DNA of 64,000 nucleotides from Ancylobacter novellus (GTDB lineage: Bacteria > Pseudomonadota > Alphaproteobacteria > Rhizobiales > Methylopilaceae), in contig QFPN01000009.1 in NCBI GenBank assembly GCA_003241695.1, positions 62,001 through 126,000 on the forward strand, given 5' to 3'. Position 1 is the first letter of the stretch, and each line of letters begins with the position of its first letter. The notes below the pieces were generated by a model. That model was not told the DNA's origin. It saw only the letters and a list, made by a program, of their open reading frames with translations, and ran no database searches. Below, one piece after another: positions 42,358 through 50,380 of the stretch. Both the position numbers and the translations under genes were made by a program.

Positions 42358-43962
42358 TCAGACGACGCGCGGCAGCGTCGAGAACTGGTGGAACGGCGGC
42401 GGCGAGGACAGCGTCCACTCCAGCGTCGTCGCGCCAGGGCCCCACGGGTTGTCGCCCGCGACGCGCTTCTTGGCGAAGGCTTCGATCACGCCGTAGAGGA
42501 AGATCAGCACCGCGAAGCCCGAGATATAGGAGCCGTAGGACGACACCATGTTCCAACCGTGGAAGGCTTCCGGATAATCGACGTAGCGGCGCGGCATGCC
42601 GGCGAGGCCGAGGAAGTGCTGCGGGAAGAAGACGATATTGACGCCGACGAACGTCACCCAAAAGTGCAGCTTACCAATGGTCTCGTTGTACATGTAGCCG
42701 AACATTTTCGGAAACCAGTAATACCAGCCTGCAAAAATCGTGAATACGGCGCCGAGCGACAGCACGTAGTGGAAGTGCGCCACGACGTAGTAGGTGTCCT
42801 GCAGCGAGCGGTCGATGCCGGCGTTCGACAACACGACGCCGGTGACGCCTCCTATCGTGAACAGAAAGATGAAGCCGATCGCCCACAGCATGGGGACACG
42901 TAAGCTGATCGAGCCGCCCCACATCGTGGCGATCCAGGAGAAGATCTTCACGCCGGTCGGCACCGCGATCACCATCGTGGCGAACACGAAATAGGCCTGC
43001 GTATTCACCGAGATGCCGGTCGTGTACATGTGGTGGGCCCACACCACGAAGCCGACCACGCCGATCGCCACCATGGCGTAGGCCATGCCGAGATAGCCGA
43101 AGACAGGCTTGCGCGAGAACGTCGAGATCACGTGGCTGATGATGCCGAAGCCCGGCAGGATCAGGATGTACACCTCGGGGTGGCCGAAGAACCAGAACAG
43201 GTGCTGGTACAGGATCGGGTCGCCGCCGCCCTCGGGCTTGAAGAAGGTGGTTCCGAAGTTGCGGTCGGTCAGCAGCATCGTGATCGCGCCGGCGAGCACG
43301 GGCAGCGACAGCAGCAGTAGGAAGGCGGTGACGAGCACGGACCAGGCGAACAGCGGCATCTTGTGCAGCGTCATGCCCGGGGCGCGCATGTTGAAGATCG
43401 TGGTGATGAAGTTGATCGCGCCGAGGATCGACGAGGCGCCGGCGATGTGCAGCGCGAGGATGACATAGTCCATCGCCGGCCCTGGCTGTCCGGAGGTGGA
43501 ATACGGCGGATAAATCGTCCATCCGCCCGAGGGACCATGAGACCCCGGCGCGCCCTCGACGAACAATGAAATGATCAGCAGGCCGATCGCCGGCGGCAGC
43601 AGCCAGAACGAGATGTTGTTCATGCGTGGAAACGCCATGTCCGGCGCGCCGATCATGAGGGGCACGAACCAGTTGCCGAAGCCGCCGATCATCGCCGGCA
43701 TCACCATGAAGAAGATCATGATGAGGCCGTGCGCGGTGGTGAAGGCGTTGAAGGTGTTGGGATTGGTGAAGATCTGCATCCCCGGGTCCTGCAACTCGAG
43801 GCGGATCCCGATCGAGAGGACCCCGCCGAGCAGGCCGGTGAACACCGCGAACCACAGGTACATCGTGCCGATGTCCTTGTGGTTGGTGGACAGGAACCAT
43901 CGACTGAGACCGGCAGGCCGGTCGGACATGTGGGCCGCGGGGGTGACCGCCGTCGTAGCCAT
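42358..43962 (-). CDS. ctaD: Cytochrome c oxidase subunit I (aa3-type), orphan
   Basis: 534 aa, twelve membrane helices. Haem and copper ligands are in FTTAHGLIMIFFMVMPAMIGGFGNW, FFGHPEVYILILPGFG (His-Tyr crosslink), VWAHHMYTTG and VAHFHYVLS. No subunit II or III or haem assembly gene adjoins, so it must pair with subunits encoded elsewhere or be an alternative form. A near-perfect AT-rich palindrome sits upstream, suggesting control by a sulfur-responsive ArsR protein. Confidence 0.92.
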   Translation of the reverse strand: MATTAVTPAAHMSDRPAGLSRWFLSTNHKDIGTMYLWFAVFTGLLGGVLSIGIRLELQDPGMQIFTNPNTFNAFTTAHGLIMIFFMVMPAMIGGFGNWFVPLMIGAPDMAFPRMNNISFWLLPPAIGLLIISLFVEGAPGSHGPSGGWTIYPPYSTSGQPGPAMDYVILALHIAGASSILGAINFITTIFNMRAPGMTLHKMPLFAWSVLVTAFLLLLSLPVLAGAITMLLTDRNFGTTFFKPEGGGDPILYQHLFWFFGHPEVYILILPGFGIISHVISTFSRKPVFGYLGMAYAMVAIGVVGFVVWAHHMYTTGISVNTQAYFVFATMVIAVPTGVKIFSWIATMWGGSISLRVPMLWAIGFIFLFTIGGVTGVVLSNAGIDRSLQDTYYVVAHFHYVLSLGAVFTIFAGWYYWFPKMFGYMYNETIGKLHFWVTFVGVNIVFFPQHFLGLAGMPRRYVDYPEAFHGWNMVSSYGSYISGFAVLIFLYGVIEAFAKKRVAGDNPWGPGATTLEWTLSSPPPFHQFSTLPRVV

Positions 43963-43990
43963 TGCGCGCTCCTCTCAGCCTTGGCAGGTC

Positions 43991-44026
43991 GTATTGTCAT
44001 ATTCAATTATATGAATATGATAATAC
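43991..44026. promoter_or_regulatory. ArsR/SqrR-type palindromic operator upstream of the oxidase gene
   Basis: GTATTGTCATATTC and GAATATGATAATAC are inverted repeats of 14 nt with one mismatch around an 8-nt AT spacer. The core is ATTC-N8-GAAT, the pattern I recall for SqrR/BigR-type sulfide-responsive repressors. It is 29 bp upstream of the oxidase start codon. Confidence 0.65.
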
Positions 44027-44081
44027 AGTGTTCGTGCGAGGCGTGCAATGTTGAGCGCGATATGGTTCCCAAAGGCGGCCG

Positions 44082-45947
44082 CTAGCTCGTCCGGGCCTTC
44101 TCCAGAGCTCGCATCAAAGCATCGACGTCCACGGCGCCCGTCGACCTCTGTTGGCGAAGCTCCTCTCCGCGACGATCATAGATCAACATTGTCGGCGGAC
44201 CGACGACCCCAAGCGACCTCATGATCTCGCGCGACTGACTGTCGTTCCGTGTGACGTCGATCTCGATATCGACGAACTGGTTCAGGCTGTTCTTGAGCGG
44301 CGCGCTGCTTGCGATGGTTCGCTCATTTTCCGAGCAGGTCACGCACCAATCCGCGGTGAAGGTCACGACGCTTGGGCGCCCTTCCGCGCGGGCGGTCTCC
44401 AAGGCGCTGGCGAGTTCGGCGGCGCTGGCGACCGTCTTCGCTGCTGGGCCCTCGTTTGGAGCGGAAGCCGGGGCCGCCGCCAGACGGGCGAGAGGGCGGG
44501 CGGGATCGTCCGCGCCGGACGCGACGCCGACGACGAGCGCCACGCCGTACGCCACGGCGCCGACGCCGGCCGCCTTCGACAATCGCCGAAAAGGACTGGT
44601 CCGGCGCCCGACTCCGTCAAACGCGCCCAGAAATACGCCGAGAGCGATCGAGAATGCGGCCCAAAGACCGAGCGTCGCGGTCGGCGGCGCGATCCGCCCC
44701 ATCAGCACGATGGCGATGGCGAGAAACACGACGCCGAAACCTTTTTTGACCCCTTCCAGCCAGGGGCCTGAATTCGGAAGAATTTTCGCTCCGAACAGCC
44801 CCACCGCCACAAGCGGCGCTCCCATGCCGAGCCCCATGGCGAACAGAGCTGCGGAACCGCGTGCGATGTCCCCGGTCTGCGCGACGTAGACAAGGGCGGC
44901 GGCGAGCGGGGGCGTTACGCAGGGTCCGACGACGAGAGCCGAGACGAAGCCGAGCGCTGCGGCGCCAAGGACCGAGCCACGCGCTCGCGCCATGATCCCG
45001 GAAAATCGTGATGCGATCGCGCCGGGCGCCTGAAGGTGAAAGACGCCGAACATCGAGAGAGCAAGTCCAACGAATACGAAGGCGGCGACCGTCAACGCGA
45101 TCGGCGTCTGAAGCGCGGTCTGGAGGTTCTGTCCCGACCATGCGGCCGCCACCCCCAGCGCGCCATAGGCCAGGGCCATTGCGAAAGCATAGGCGCCCGA
45201 AAGAACGAATCCCCGTCGGGCGGAGAGTGTTTCGCCTGCTCTGGCGAGCACGCCGACGAGGATCGGGATCATCGGATAGACGCAGGGCGTGAACGCCAAC
45301 AAAAGGCCCAGGCCGAAGAAGGTCGCGAGCACCAATGGAAGGGACCCGGTAAGGGTCGGCGCAAGCGCTGCCCCTTGGTCCGGCGGAGGCGCTTTCGTAT
45401 CGCGGGCCGTGGCGGTCCCGCTGGGCTCGACCGATGCAGCCGCCCCGTCATCGGCGACATGGGCCTCCAGGTCCCCGTCGCCCGCGTCTTCGTCGACGGG
45501 CCGGGCCGCGACGACGGAGCCGGCGTGGTCGAGCTGCGCCAGGTCGATCCGACGTGTCACCGGCGGATAGCAGACGCCGCGCTCGGCGCAACCTTGATAG
45601 GTGACGTCGAGCGGTTTGGCTGCGTCGGCCGCGCGAGGGTCGACCTTGGCGGCGACGTCGTGGTCATAGATCTCGACAGCGCCGAAGGTGGGATCGTCCT
45701 TCGATTTGCCGGGCGGCGTTTGGACCGGGACCGGCTGCCCGCCTGAGATCGCAGCGATCTTGTCTTTGTAGAGATAGACGCCCGGCGCGACCTTGAACGA
45801 CAACGAGATCGATCCGTCGTCGCTCCGGCTTGCGCTCAGCGACATGACCTCGTCCACGGGCCGCGGCGCATCTGTCTGCGCTACCGCCGGAACCGACGAG
45901 ACGCAGAGCGCGAAGACGGCGGCGCGCATGTAACGGGCGATTCGCAT
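44082..45947 (-). CDS. dsbD: Thiol:disulfide interchange protein DsbD
   Basis: 621 aa. A signal peptide (SSVPAVAQ) is followed by the N-terminal DsbD-alpha domain with GCAERGVCYPPVTRR, a central eight-helix CcdA-like domain with FTPCVYPMIPIL and VGPCVTPPLAAAL, and a C-terminal thioredoxin domain with ADWCVTCSENE. It carries electrons from cytoplasmic thioredoxin to periplasmic thiol proteins. Copy 3 of the CTTAAG operator lies 44 bp upstream. Confidence 0.93.
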   Translation of the reverse strand: MRIARYMRAAVFALCVSSVPAVAQTDAPRPVDEVMSLSASRSDDGSISLSFKVAPGVYLYKDKIAAISGGQPVPVQTPPGKSKDDPTFGAVEIYDHDVAAKVDPRAADAAKPLDVTYQGCAERGVCYPPVTRRIDLAQLDHAGSVVAARPVDEDAGDGDLEAHVADDGAAASVEPSGTATARDTKAPPPDQGAALAPTLTGSLPLVLATFFGLGLLLAFTPCVYPMIPILVGVLARAGETLSARRGFVLSGAYAFAMALAYGALGVAAAWSGQNLQTALQTPIALTVAAFVFVGLALSMFGVFHLQAPGAIASRFSGIMARARGSVLGAAALGFVSALVVGPCVTPPLAAALVYVAQTGDIARGSAALFAMGLGMGAPLVAVGLFGAKILPNSGPWLEGVKKGFGVVFLAIAIVLMGRIAPPTATLGLWAAFSIALGVFLGAFDGVGRRTSPFRRLSKAAGVGAVAYGVALVVGVASGADDPARPLARLAAAPASAPNEGPAAKTVASAAELASALETARAEGRPSVVTFTADWCVTCSENERTIASSAPLKNSLNQFVDIEIDVTRNDSQSREIMRSLGVVGPPTMLIYDRRGEELRQQRSTGAVDVDALMRALEKARTS

Positions 45948-45991
45948 CCCGAGGCTCCCCAGCGTGGAAAGCGCGCACCTTGGCTCCGAAG

Positions 45992-46008
45992 CTTATGGCT
46001 GCCTTAAG
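45992..46008. promoter_or_regulatory. CTTAAG-type operator (copy 3)
   Basis: CTTATG-GCTGC-CTTAAG on the plus strand (CTTAAG-N5-CATAAG on the strand of dsbD). One hexamer has a single change. It lies 44 bp upstream of the dsbD start, matching the spacing of copies 1 and 2. Confidence 0.6.
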
Positions 46009-46041
46009 GGCCACACAGTCGTAAGAGCGCCAGCCGCAGTG

Positions 46042-46842
46042 TCAGGGCGCTTTCATCTTCGCAAGCTGCGCCTCGAGGGCGTCACGCGTGATTTCCCCAT
46101 AATGAATCTTCCGGGCGACGCCCCGAGCGTCGAGGAAGACGGTGGCGGGATAGCCCTGGACAGCGTAGTGCTGCGAAAGGCTGCGGAACTGGTCGAGAAG
46201 GAGGTTCTCGATCTCGAGGCCGGCGGCCGACATGTAGGCCACGATCGACGTCGGTCCCTCGCCCTGGTTGGCGAATACGAAATTGACGTCCCGCCGATCG
46301 CCGGCGGCTTCGACCAGCATCGGCATCTCTTTCCGGCACGGGGGACACCATGTCGCCCAGAGATTGACCACGGTCGGACGACCCGCAAAATCCCTCAGCG
46401 ATTTCTGCTCGCCGGAAAGCGTCGGCAACGCCGTTTCAGGCGCCGCGACCGCAGGCGTCACCGCGACGAGCTGCCATGCGACGTTCCAGACCATCAAGGT
46501 CGCGGCGAGGGTCCCGAGCGTCCAGGACCGCATTCGCAGATCCTTGAACCGGATCAGCGTAAAAGCGACGGCGGCCACCAGGCCGGCCCACCACGTCACG
46601 CCGCCATCCCAGATCGCGAAGATACGGGGCGGATCGCGCAAAAAGCCGTTGGGATAACTGATGATGTGAGCAATGCGGCCTACGATGATCACGATAAGGG
46701 GAAGCCACGACGACCATTCGGCAAACCGTCGATCGACGAACCGCGCCAGCAGCACGCCCGCGCCGAGAAGAAACGCGCCTCCGACGAGGAGCGCCATCCG
46801 GTCGCCCGGAATGAGAAAAGGTCCAACCGACATCGCCGTCAC
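46042..46842 (-). CDS. TlpA-family thiol-disulfide protein with N-terminal membrane domain
   Basis: 266 aa. Four hydrophobic segments in the first 140 residues are followed by a TlpA/ResA-type thioredoxin domain with NLWATWCPPCRKEMPML and the cis-proline YPATVFLD. Similar fusions reduce periplasmic disulfides with electrons from DsbD. It precedes dsbD on the same strand by about 95 bp, but dsbD has its own operator. Copy 4 of the CTTAAG operator lies 61 bp upstream. Confidence 0.85.
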   Translation of the reverse strand: MTAMSVGPFLIPGDRMALLVGGAFLLGAGVLLARFVDRRFAEWSSWLPLIVIIVGRIAHIISYPNGFLRDPPRIFAIWDGGVTWWAGLVAAVAFTLIRFKDLRMRSWTLGTLAATLMVWNVAWQLVAVTPAVAAPETALPTLSGEQKSLRDFAGRPTVVNLWATWCPPCRKEMPMLVEAAGDRRDVNFVFANQGEGPTSIVAYMSAAGLEIENLLLDQFRSLSQHYAVQGYPATVFLDARGVARKIHYGEITRDALEAQLAKMKAP

Positions 46843-46902
46843 GGCGCTCTCCTCGAGAGAACCGCCCCGAGGGCGGCCGATGAGCCGGGGTCCTCTGCGA
46901 GG

Positions 46903-46919
46903 CTTAAGTCAGGCTTAAG
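46903..46919. promoter_or_regulatory. CTTAAG-N5-CTTAAG operator (copy 4)
   Basis: Two exact CTTAAG hexamers separated by TCAGG lie between divergent tlpA (starts 46842, minus) and the receiver-like gene (starts 46956, plus), 36 bp before the latter. Confidence 0.7.
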
Positions 46920-46955
46920 CAGACGGGGCGAAGCCGGCGGTCGAAGGAGACCGCC

Positions 46956-47324
46956 ATGCGGGTGCTCGTCGTCCATCATGATCAGCGCATCGCCGAAGCG
47001 CTGGCCATCGGCACGGACTGGGCGATCTGGACCGCTGACCGCTGGTCGGCGGGCAGCCGGCTCATCGAGCACAAGGCGTTCGACGCGTGGATCCTTGACG
47101 AGTCCATCGTCGGCGACCAGGGGCTGCGCATGCTCGCGGCGTTGCGTTCATTCGGAGAGGGGCATGTTGTGCTATGGCTTCGAATGCCTGGGAGCGGCGT
47201 CGCTGACCTGATAGACGCGCTGGCGGCCGGCGTGACGGATTGCCTCCGAAATCCTGTCGACGCCGATGACGTGAAAGACAGGCTGCGCCGTGCCGTTACA
47301 CCCTGTTATGAAAGCGCGGACTGA
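46956..47324 (+). CDS. Stand-alone pseudo-receiver protein of OmpR type
   Basis: 122 aa. MRVLVVHHDQ begins like the response regulator at 31969 (MRVLVVEDDP), and the acceptor-like Asp is kept (D48 in AWILDESIVGDQGL). The acidic pair is HH-D, the switch Thr is absent (LWLRM) and the conserved Lys is Arg (LRNPV). There is no DNA-binding domain. Such proteins cannot be phosphorylated normally and may act by binding a full-length partner. Copy 4 of the operator places it in the 31969 regulon. Confidence 0.75.
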   Translation: MRVLVVHHDQRIAEALAIGTDWAIWTADRWSAGSRLIEHKAFDAWILDESIVGDQGLRMLAALRSFGEGHVVLWLRMPGSGVADLIDALAAGVTDCLRNPVDADDVKDRLRRAVTPCYESAD

Positions 47325-47364
47325 CTTGGCGCGTCCCGCAGGCTGCGCGACGTTTGCTCGAACG

Positions 47365-47553
47365 AGCGATCGGCGGGCGGACCACGTGGAAGATCGACAC
47401 TCCGATCATGCCTAAAGAGACCAGGATCCCGAGCGCCTGACGCATCTCGGCGCCGGCTCCTGCTGCGAGCGCCGGCGGAATCACGCCCAGGATAGGGGCG
47501 AGCGACGCCATGAGAGTCGCCCACGGCCGCGTCCGTGCGGTGGCGATCGCGGC
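47365..47553 (-). pseudogene. Fragment of an RND (HAE1/AcrB-type) efflux pump
   Basis: On the minus strand about 63 codons read like the C-terminal membrane region of RND pumps: RPWATLMASLAPILGVIPPALA, GAGAEMRQALGILVSLGMIGVS and HVVRPPIA. The rest of the gene (normally over 1000 codons) is missing, so this is a relic. The 300 bp from 47554 to 47857 contains no gene I can support and holds the tsdB upstream region, with an A/T-rich patch near 47740-47790. Confidence 0.7.
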
Positions 47554-47857
47554 GCGCCCTCTGGTCTGGCCGCCTGTAGCTGCGAGCGCCACCAGCCGTA
47601 CTTTCATCGTGGCGTCTGCTTTGCAAACGATCTTGCGGGCGGTCGGCTCGTCGGCTCCATTGCTTTTTGAACTCCCTGCGTCTGAGCAGCGGGTTCGCGC
47701 TTTCAGCATACGCCAGCCTTTAGAGCGGCTATCGCCGCTCAAAAACTCATGTAGTTTTTCTTCTCACTTTTCCGACTTAGGAAAATTCTTTTGCAGGTCG
47801 CGCGCACTGTTCATGCGTGTTTCCGGCGTTAGCATGTTCATGTCAGGAGGTCGGAAG

Positions 47858-48502
47858 ATGCCGGCAAGGTTTTCTTTCGTCATCGTAGTCGTTTTAGCCG
47901 TGACCCCGGCGCAGGCTGACATGGGCGCCGATCTTGTCGCCCGCGGAAACGCGCATGGGGCGATCGCATGCGGCGCCTGCCACGGTGCGACCGGCGCCGG
48001 AAATCCGCAACTGGGGTATCCACGCCTGAGCGGAATGCCGGCCAAATATACGGTCCGACAACTGGACGCTTTCGCCGAGGGGAGCCGCGAACACCCCACG
48101 ATGGCCGGCATCGCTAAGGCCTTGTCGCCAGACGAGCGTCGAGCTGTCGCTGCCTATTTCGAGACGGCGCAAGCCCCAGAGGCGGCGCACAGCGGCGGCG
48201 GCGACCTCTCCCGCGGCGGTTCTCTGGCGCGCGACGGCGACTGGTCGAAAGGCCTGCCGGCCTGCGGCCAATGCCATGGGGCCGATGGGGGTGGCGTCTC
48301 GCCTGATTTTCCACCGCTCGCCGGCCAGTCAGAATCCTACCTCAAGGCCCAGCTCGAAGCCTGGCGGCAGGGTAAACGCATCGATGACCCGCTTCATCTG
48401 ATGACCGCGGTCGCGACCAAGCTCGCCGATGAGGACGTCGCGGCGGTCGCCGCCTACTATGCGGGGCTTTCTCCGAACGGCGCGGGCGAGGTGCGACGGT
48501 GA
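47858..48502 (+). CDS. tsdB: TsdB-like dihaem c4-type cytochrome
   Basis: 214 aa from the ATG at 47858 (AGGAGG upstream). A signal peptide ends TPAQA-DMGAD. Two cytochrome domains carry IACGACHGATGAGNP and PACGQCHGADGGGVSP. Dihaem cytochromes encoded directly before tsdA are the electron acceptors TsdB of thiosulfate dehydrogenase. Its stop overlaps the next gene by 4 bp. Confidence 0.82.
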   Translation: MPARFSFVIVVVLAVTPAQADMGADLVARGNAHGAIACGACHGATGAGNPQLGYPRLSGMPAKYTVRQLDAFAEGSREHPTMAGIAKALSPDERRAVAAYFETAQAPEAAHSGGGDLSRGGSLARDGDWSKGLPACGQCHGADGGGVSPDFPPLAGQSESYLKAQLEAWRQGKRIDDPLHLMTAVATKLADEDVAAVAAYYAGLSPNGAGEVRR

Positions 48503-49422
48503 TCACCACCACCCGTCACATGATATTAGGCCTCACGGTCGTGATCGCCGCCGTTGGCGCAGCGGCGGCAGGATCGGCGACCTCGGACAAGACCCACGCG
48601 CAGGCTCAGTTCGCACCACCGGTAGACGGCGATTTTCCGGAGGGCGGATTTGGCGACATGGTCAGGCTCGGTCGCGACATCTTCACCGACACCGCCAAGC
48701 ATGCAGGCGCATTCGTCGGCAACGATCTCAAATGCTCGAACTGTCATTTGGACAAGGGCCGCCTGGCGAACTCCGCGCCGCTCTGGTCCGCGTATGTCGC
48801 CTACCCGGCATTTCGTAAGAAGAACAACCACGTCAACACGTTCGAAGAACGCCTCCAGGGATGTTTTCGCTACAGCATGAATGGAAAAGCGCCGCCGCTC
48901 GGCGATCAAACATTGGTGGCGTTGCAAGCCTACGCGTACTGGATGGCGAAGGGCGCGCCGACCGGCGTCGACATGGAGGGGAAAGGTTACCCAGAGCTGG
49001 CGAAGCCCGCGTCTCTCGACCGTGCGAGGGGGTCTGAAGTCTACGCGCAGAAATGCGCCTTGTGCCACGGCTCGGACGGAGCGGGGCGAAAGGGCGCCGA
49101 CGGCTCCATCGCGTTCCCGCCGTTGTGGGGCCCACGCTCCTACAATTGGGGAGCCGGCATGAGTTCGATCAAAAATGCGGCCGGGTTCATCAAAGCGAAC
49201 ATGCCTCTCGGTCTGGGCGGCACGCTGAGCGACGAAGAGGCCTGGAACGTGGCCGCCTTCGTGAATGGCCACGAGCGGCCCCAAGATCCGCGATTTGACG
49301 GTTCGGTCGAGCAGACGCGTAACGAGCATCACGGCAGCCCGTTCGATCTTTATGGGACGCAGGTCGACGGCGTGACTTTGGGGCGGAACTCCCCGCCTTC
49401 GGGAACGACTCCTGGGCGTTGA
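48499..49422 (+). CDS. tsdA: TsdA-like thiosulfate dehydrogenase (dihaem cytochrome c)
   Basis: 307 aa from a GTG start. A signal segment is followed by a SoxA-like fold with haem sites LKCSNCHLDKGR and QKCALCHGSDGAG. The unusual cysteine haem ligand is present in FEERLQGCFRYSMNGKAPP. TsdA oxidises two thiosulfates to tetrathionate. With tsdB it forms a second thiosulfate route beside Sox. The final 45 residues are polar and variable. Confidence 0.82.
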   Translation: MITTTRHMILGLTVVIAAVGAAAAGSATSDKTHAQAQFAPPVDGDFPEGGFGDMVRLGRDIFTDTAKHAGAFVGNDLKCSNCHLDKGRLANSAPLWSAYVAYPAFRKKNNHVNTFEERLQGCFRYSMNGKAPPLGDQTLVALQAYAYWMAKGAPTGVDMEGKGYPELAKPASLDRARGSEVYAQKCALCHGSDGAGRKGADGSIAFPPLWGPRSYNWGAGMSSIKNAAGFIKANMPLGLGGTLSDEEAWNVAAFVNGHERPQDPRFDGSVEQTRNEHHGSPFDLYGTQVDGVTLGRNSPPSGTTPGR

Positions 49423-49606
49423 ACGCGTTGACCCAAGCATGGCGCGCGACACACGGTATCGATCGGATGTCGGGCTGGTTCGTCCGACGTCGGTTATGCT
49501 CAGAGCGAGCCGATACAGGCAGTCCGCCATCGCTGCGGACAGTCGTGATCGAAAAAGGATTGTTTGGCGAGCGTCTGAACACCAATCGTCGTCAGCGCGC
49601 CGTCGT

Positions 49607-50380
49607 TCAAATTGAGTGGGAACGGCCGGTTCGCATAGGCTGGAACCTCTTGGTCATGGAGACGAGCGCGCGCAAATTGTCGGCGAGCTGCCGACGGACC
49701 TCGGGCACGTCGCATCGATACAGCCGCGACAGGGCCTGGACTGTCTGATCGAACGCCCCGGCGGGATAATGATCGCCCACCATCGAGGAAAAGGGCGCGT
49801 CCGTTTCGGTCAGAATCCGGTCTCGCGGAATTTTGGCGAGCAGGCTCGCCGCGCGGCTTCCCTTCGCCATCGTCGGACCGACGGAAAACCAGGCGCCGAG
49901 CTTGACCGCCCGTTCAGCCTGAGCGACGGGGCCGGAAAACCAGTGAAGGATCGGCGCGCCGGCCGTGGGGTGTCGTTCCAGGCTGTCCAGCACCACCTCG
50001 CTTGCGTGCCGACTGTGGATCGACATGGTCTTGCCGCCGGCTTCGGCGCACGCCTGCAACAAACGGTCGAACACTTCCCGTTGCACGTCGAGGTGTCGGG
50101 CGAACTCGTCTCCGCCATCGATGCCAATTTCGCCCACATAGCTCGTTTCATTGATCAATCTCACGAAGAGCCCAACCTCTGCGTGTCGCTCGTGAACGAG
50201 TTGGGGATGAAGACCAAGCGCCGTGCGGATACGCTTCCGGGCTTTGGCCAACTGCGCGGTCTTCGGGAACGCCTTCGGCGTCGTTGTGACCGACAGCGTA
50301 TAGACGCCGAGCCGGTCGATGTCCGCGACCGCCAGGCTCGGGTTCGGAAACAGGTCGAGATGGCAGTGAAAATCGATCAA
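49607..50380 (-). CDS. qatD: QatD, TatD-like nuclease of the Qat defence system
   Basis: 257 aa. TatD metal site IDFHCHLDLF at the N-terminus, VGEIGIDGGDEF, SIHSRHASEV, LHWFSGP and ILTETDAPF match TatD-family metal-dependent DNases. It overlaps qatC by 4 bp and is the last gene of an operon encoding KAP ATPase, QatB, QueC-like protein and TatD nuclease, which is the anti-phage QatABCD architecture. Confidence 0.88.
   Translation of the reverse strand: MIDFHCHLDLFPNPSLAVADIDRLGVYTLSVTTTPKAFPKTAQLAKARKRIRTALGLHPQLVHERHAEVGLFVRLINETSYVGEIGIDGGDEFARHLDVQREVFDRLLQACAEAGGKTMSIHSRHASEVVLDSLERHPTAGAPILHWFSGPVAQAERAVKLGAWFSVGPTMAKGSRAASLLAKIPRDRILTETDAPFSSMVGDHYPAGAFDQTVQALSRLYRCDVPEVRRQLADNLRALVSMTKRFQPMRTGRSHSI

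Noticed and set aside
42671..43900. 409-codon frame overlapping the oxidase gene on the same strand in another frame
   Set aside because: The composition (His/Arg/Asp-rich) is that of an out-of-frame reading of the membrane protein; oxidase motifs are all in the other frame.
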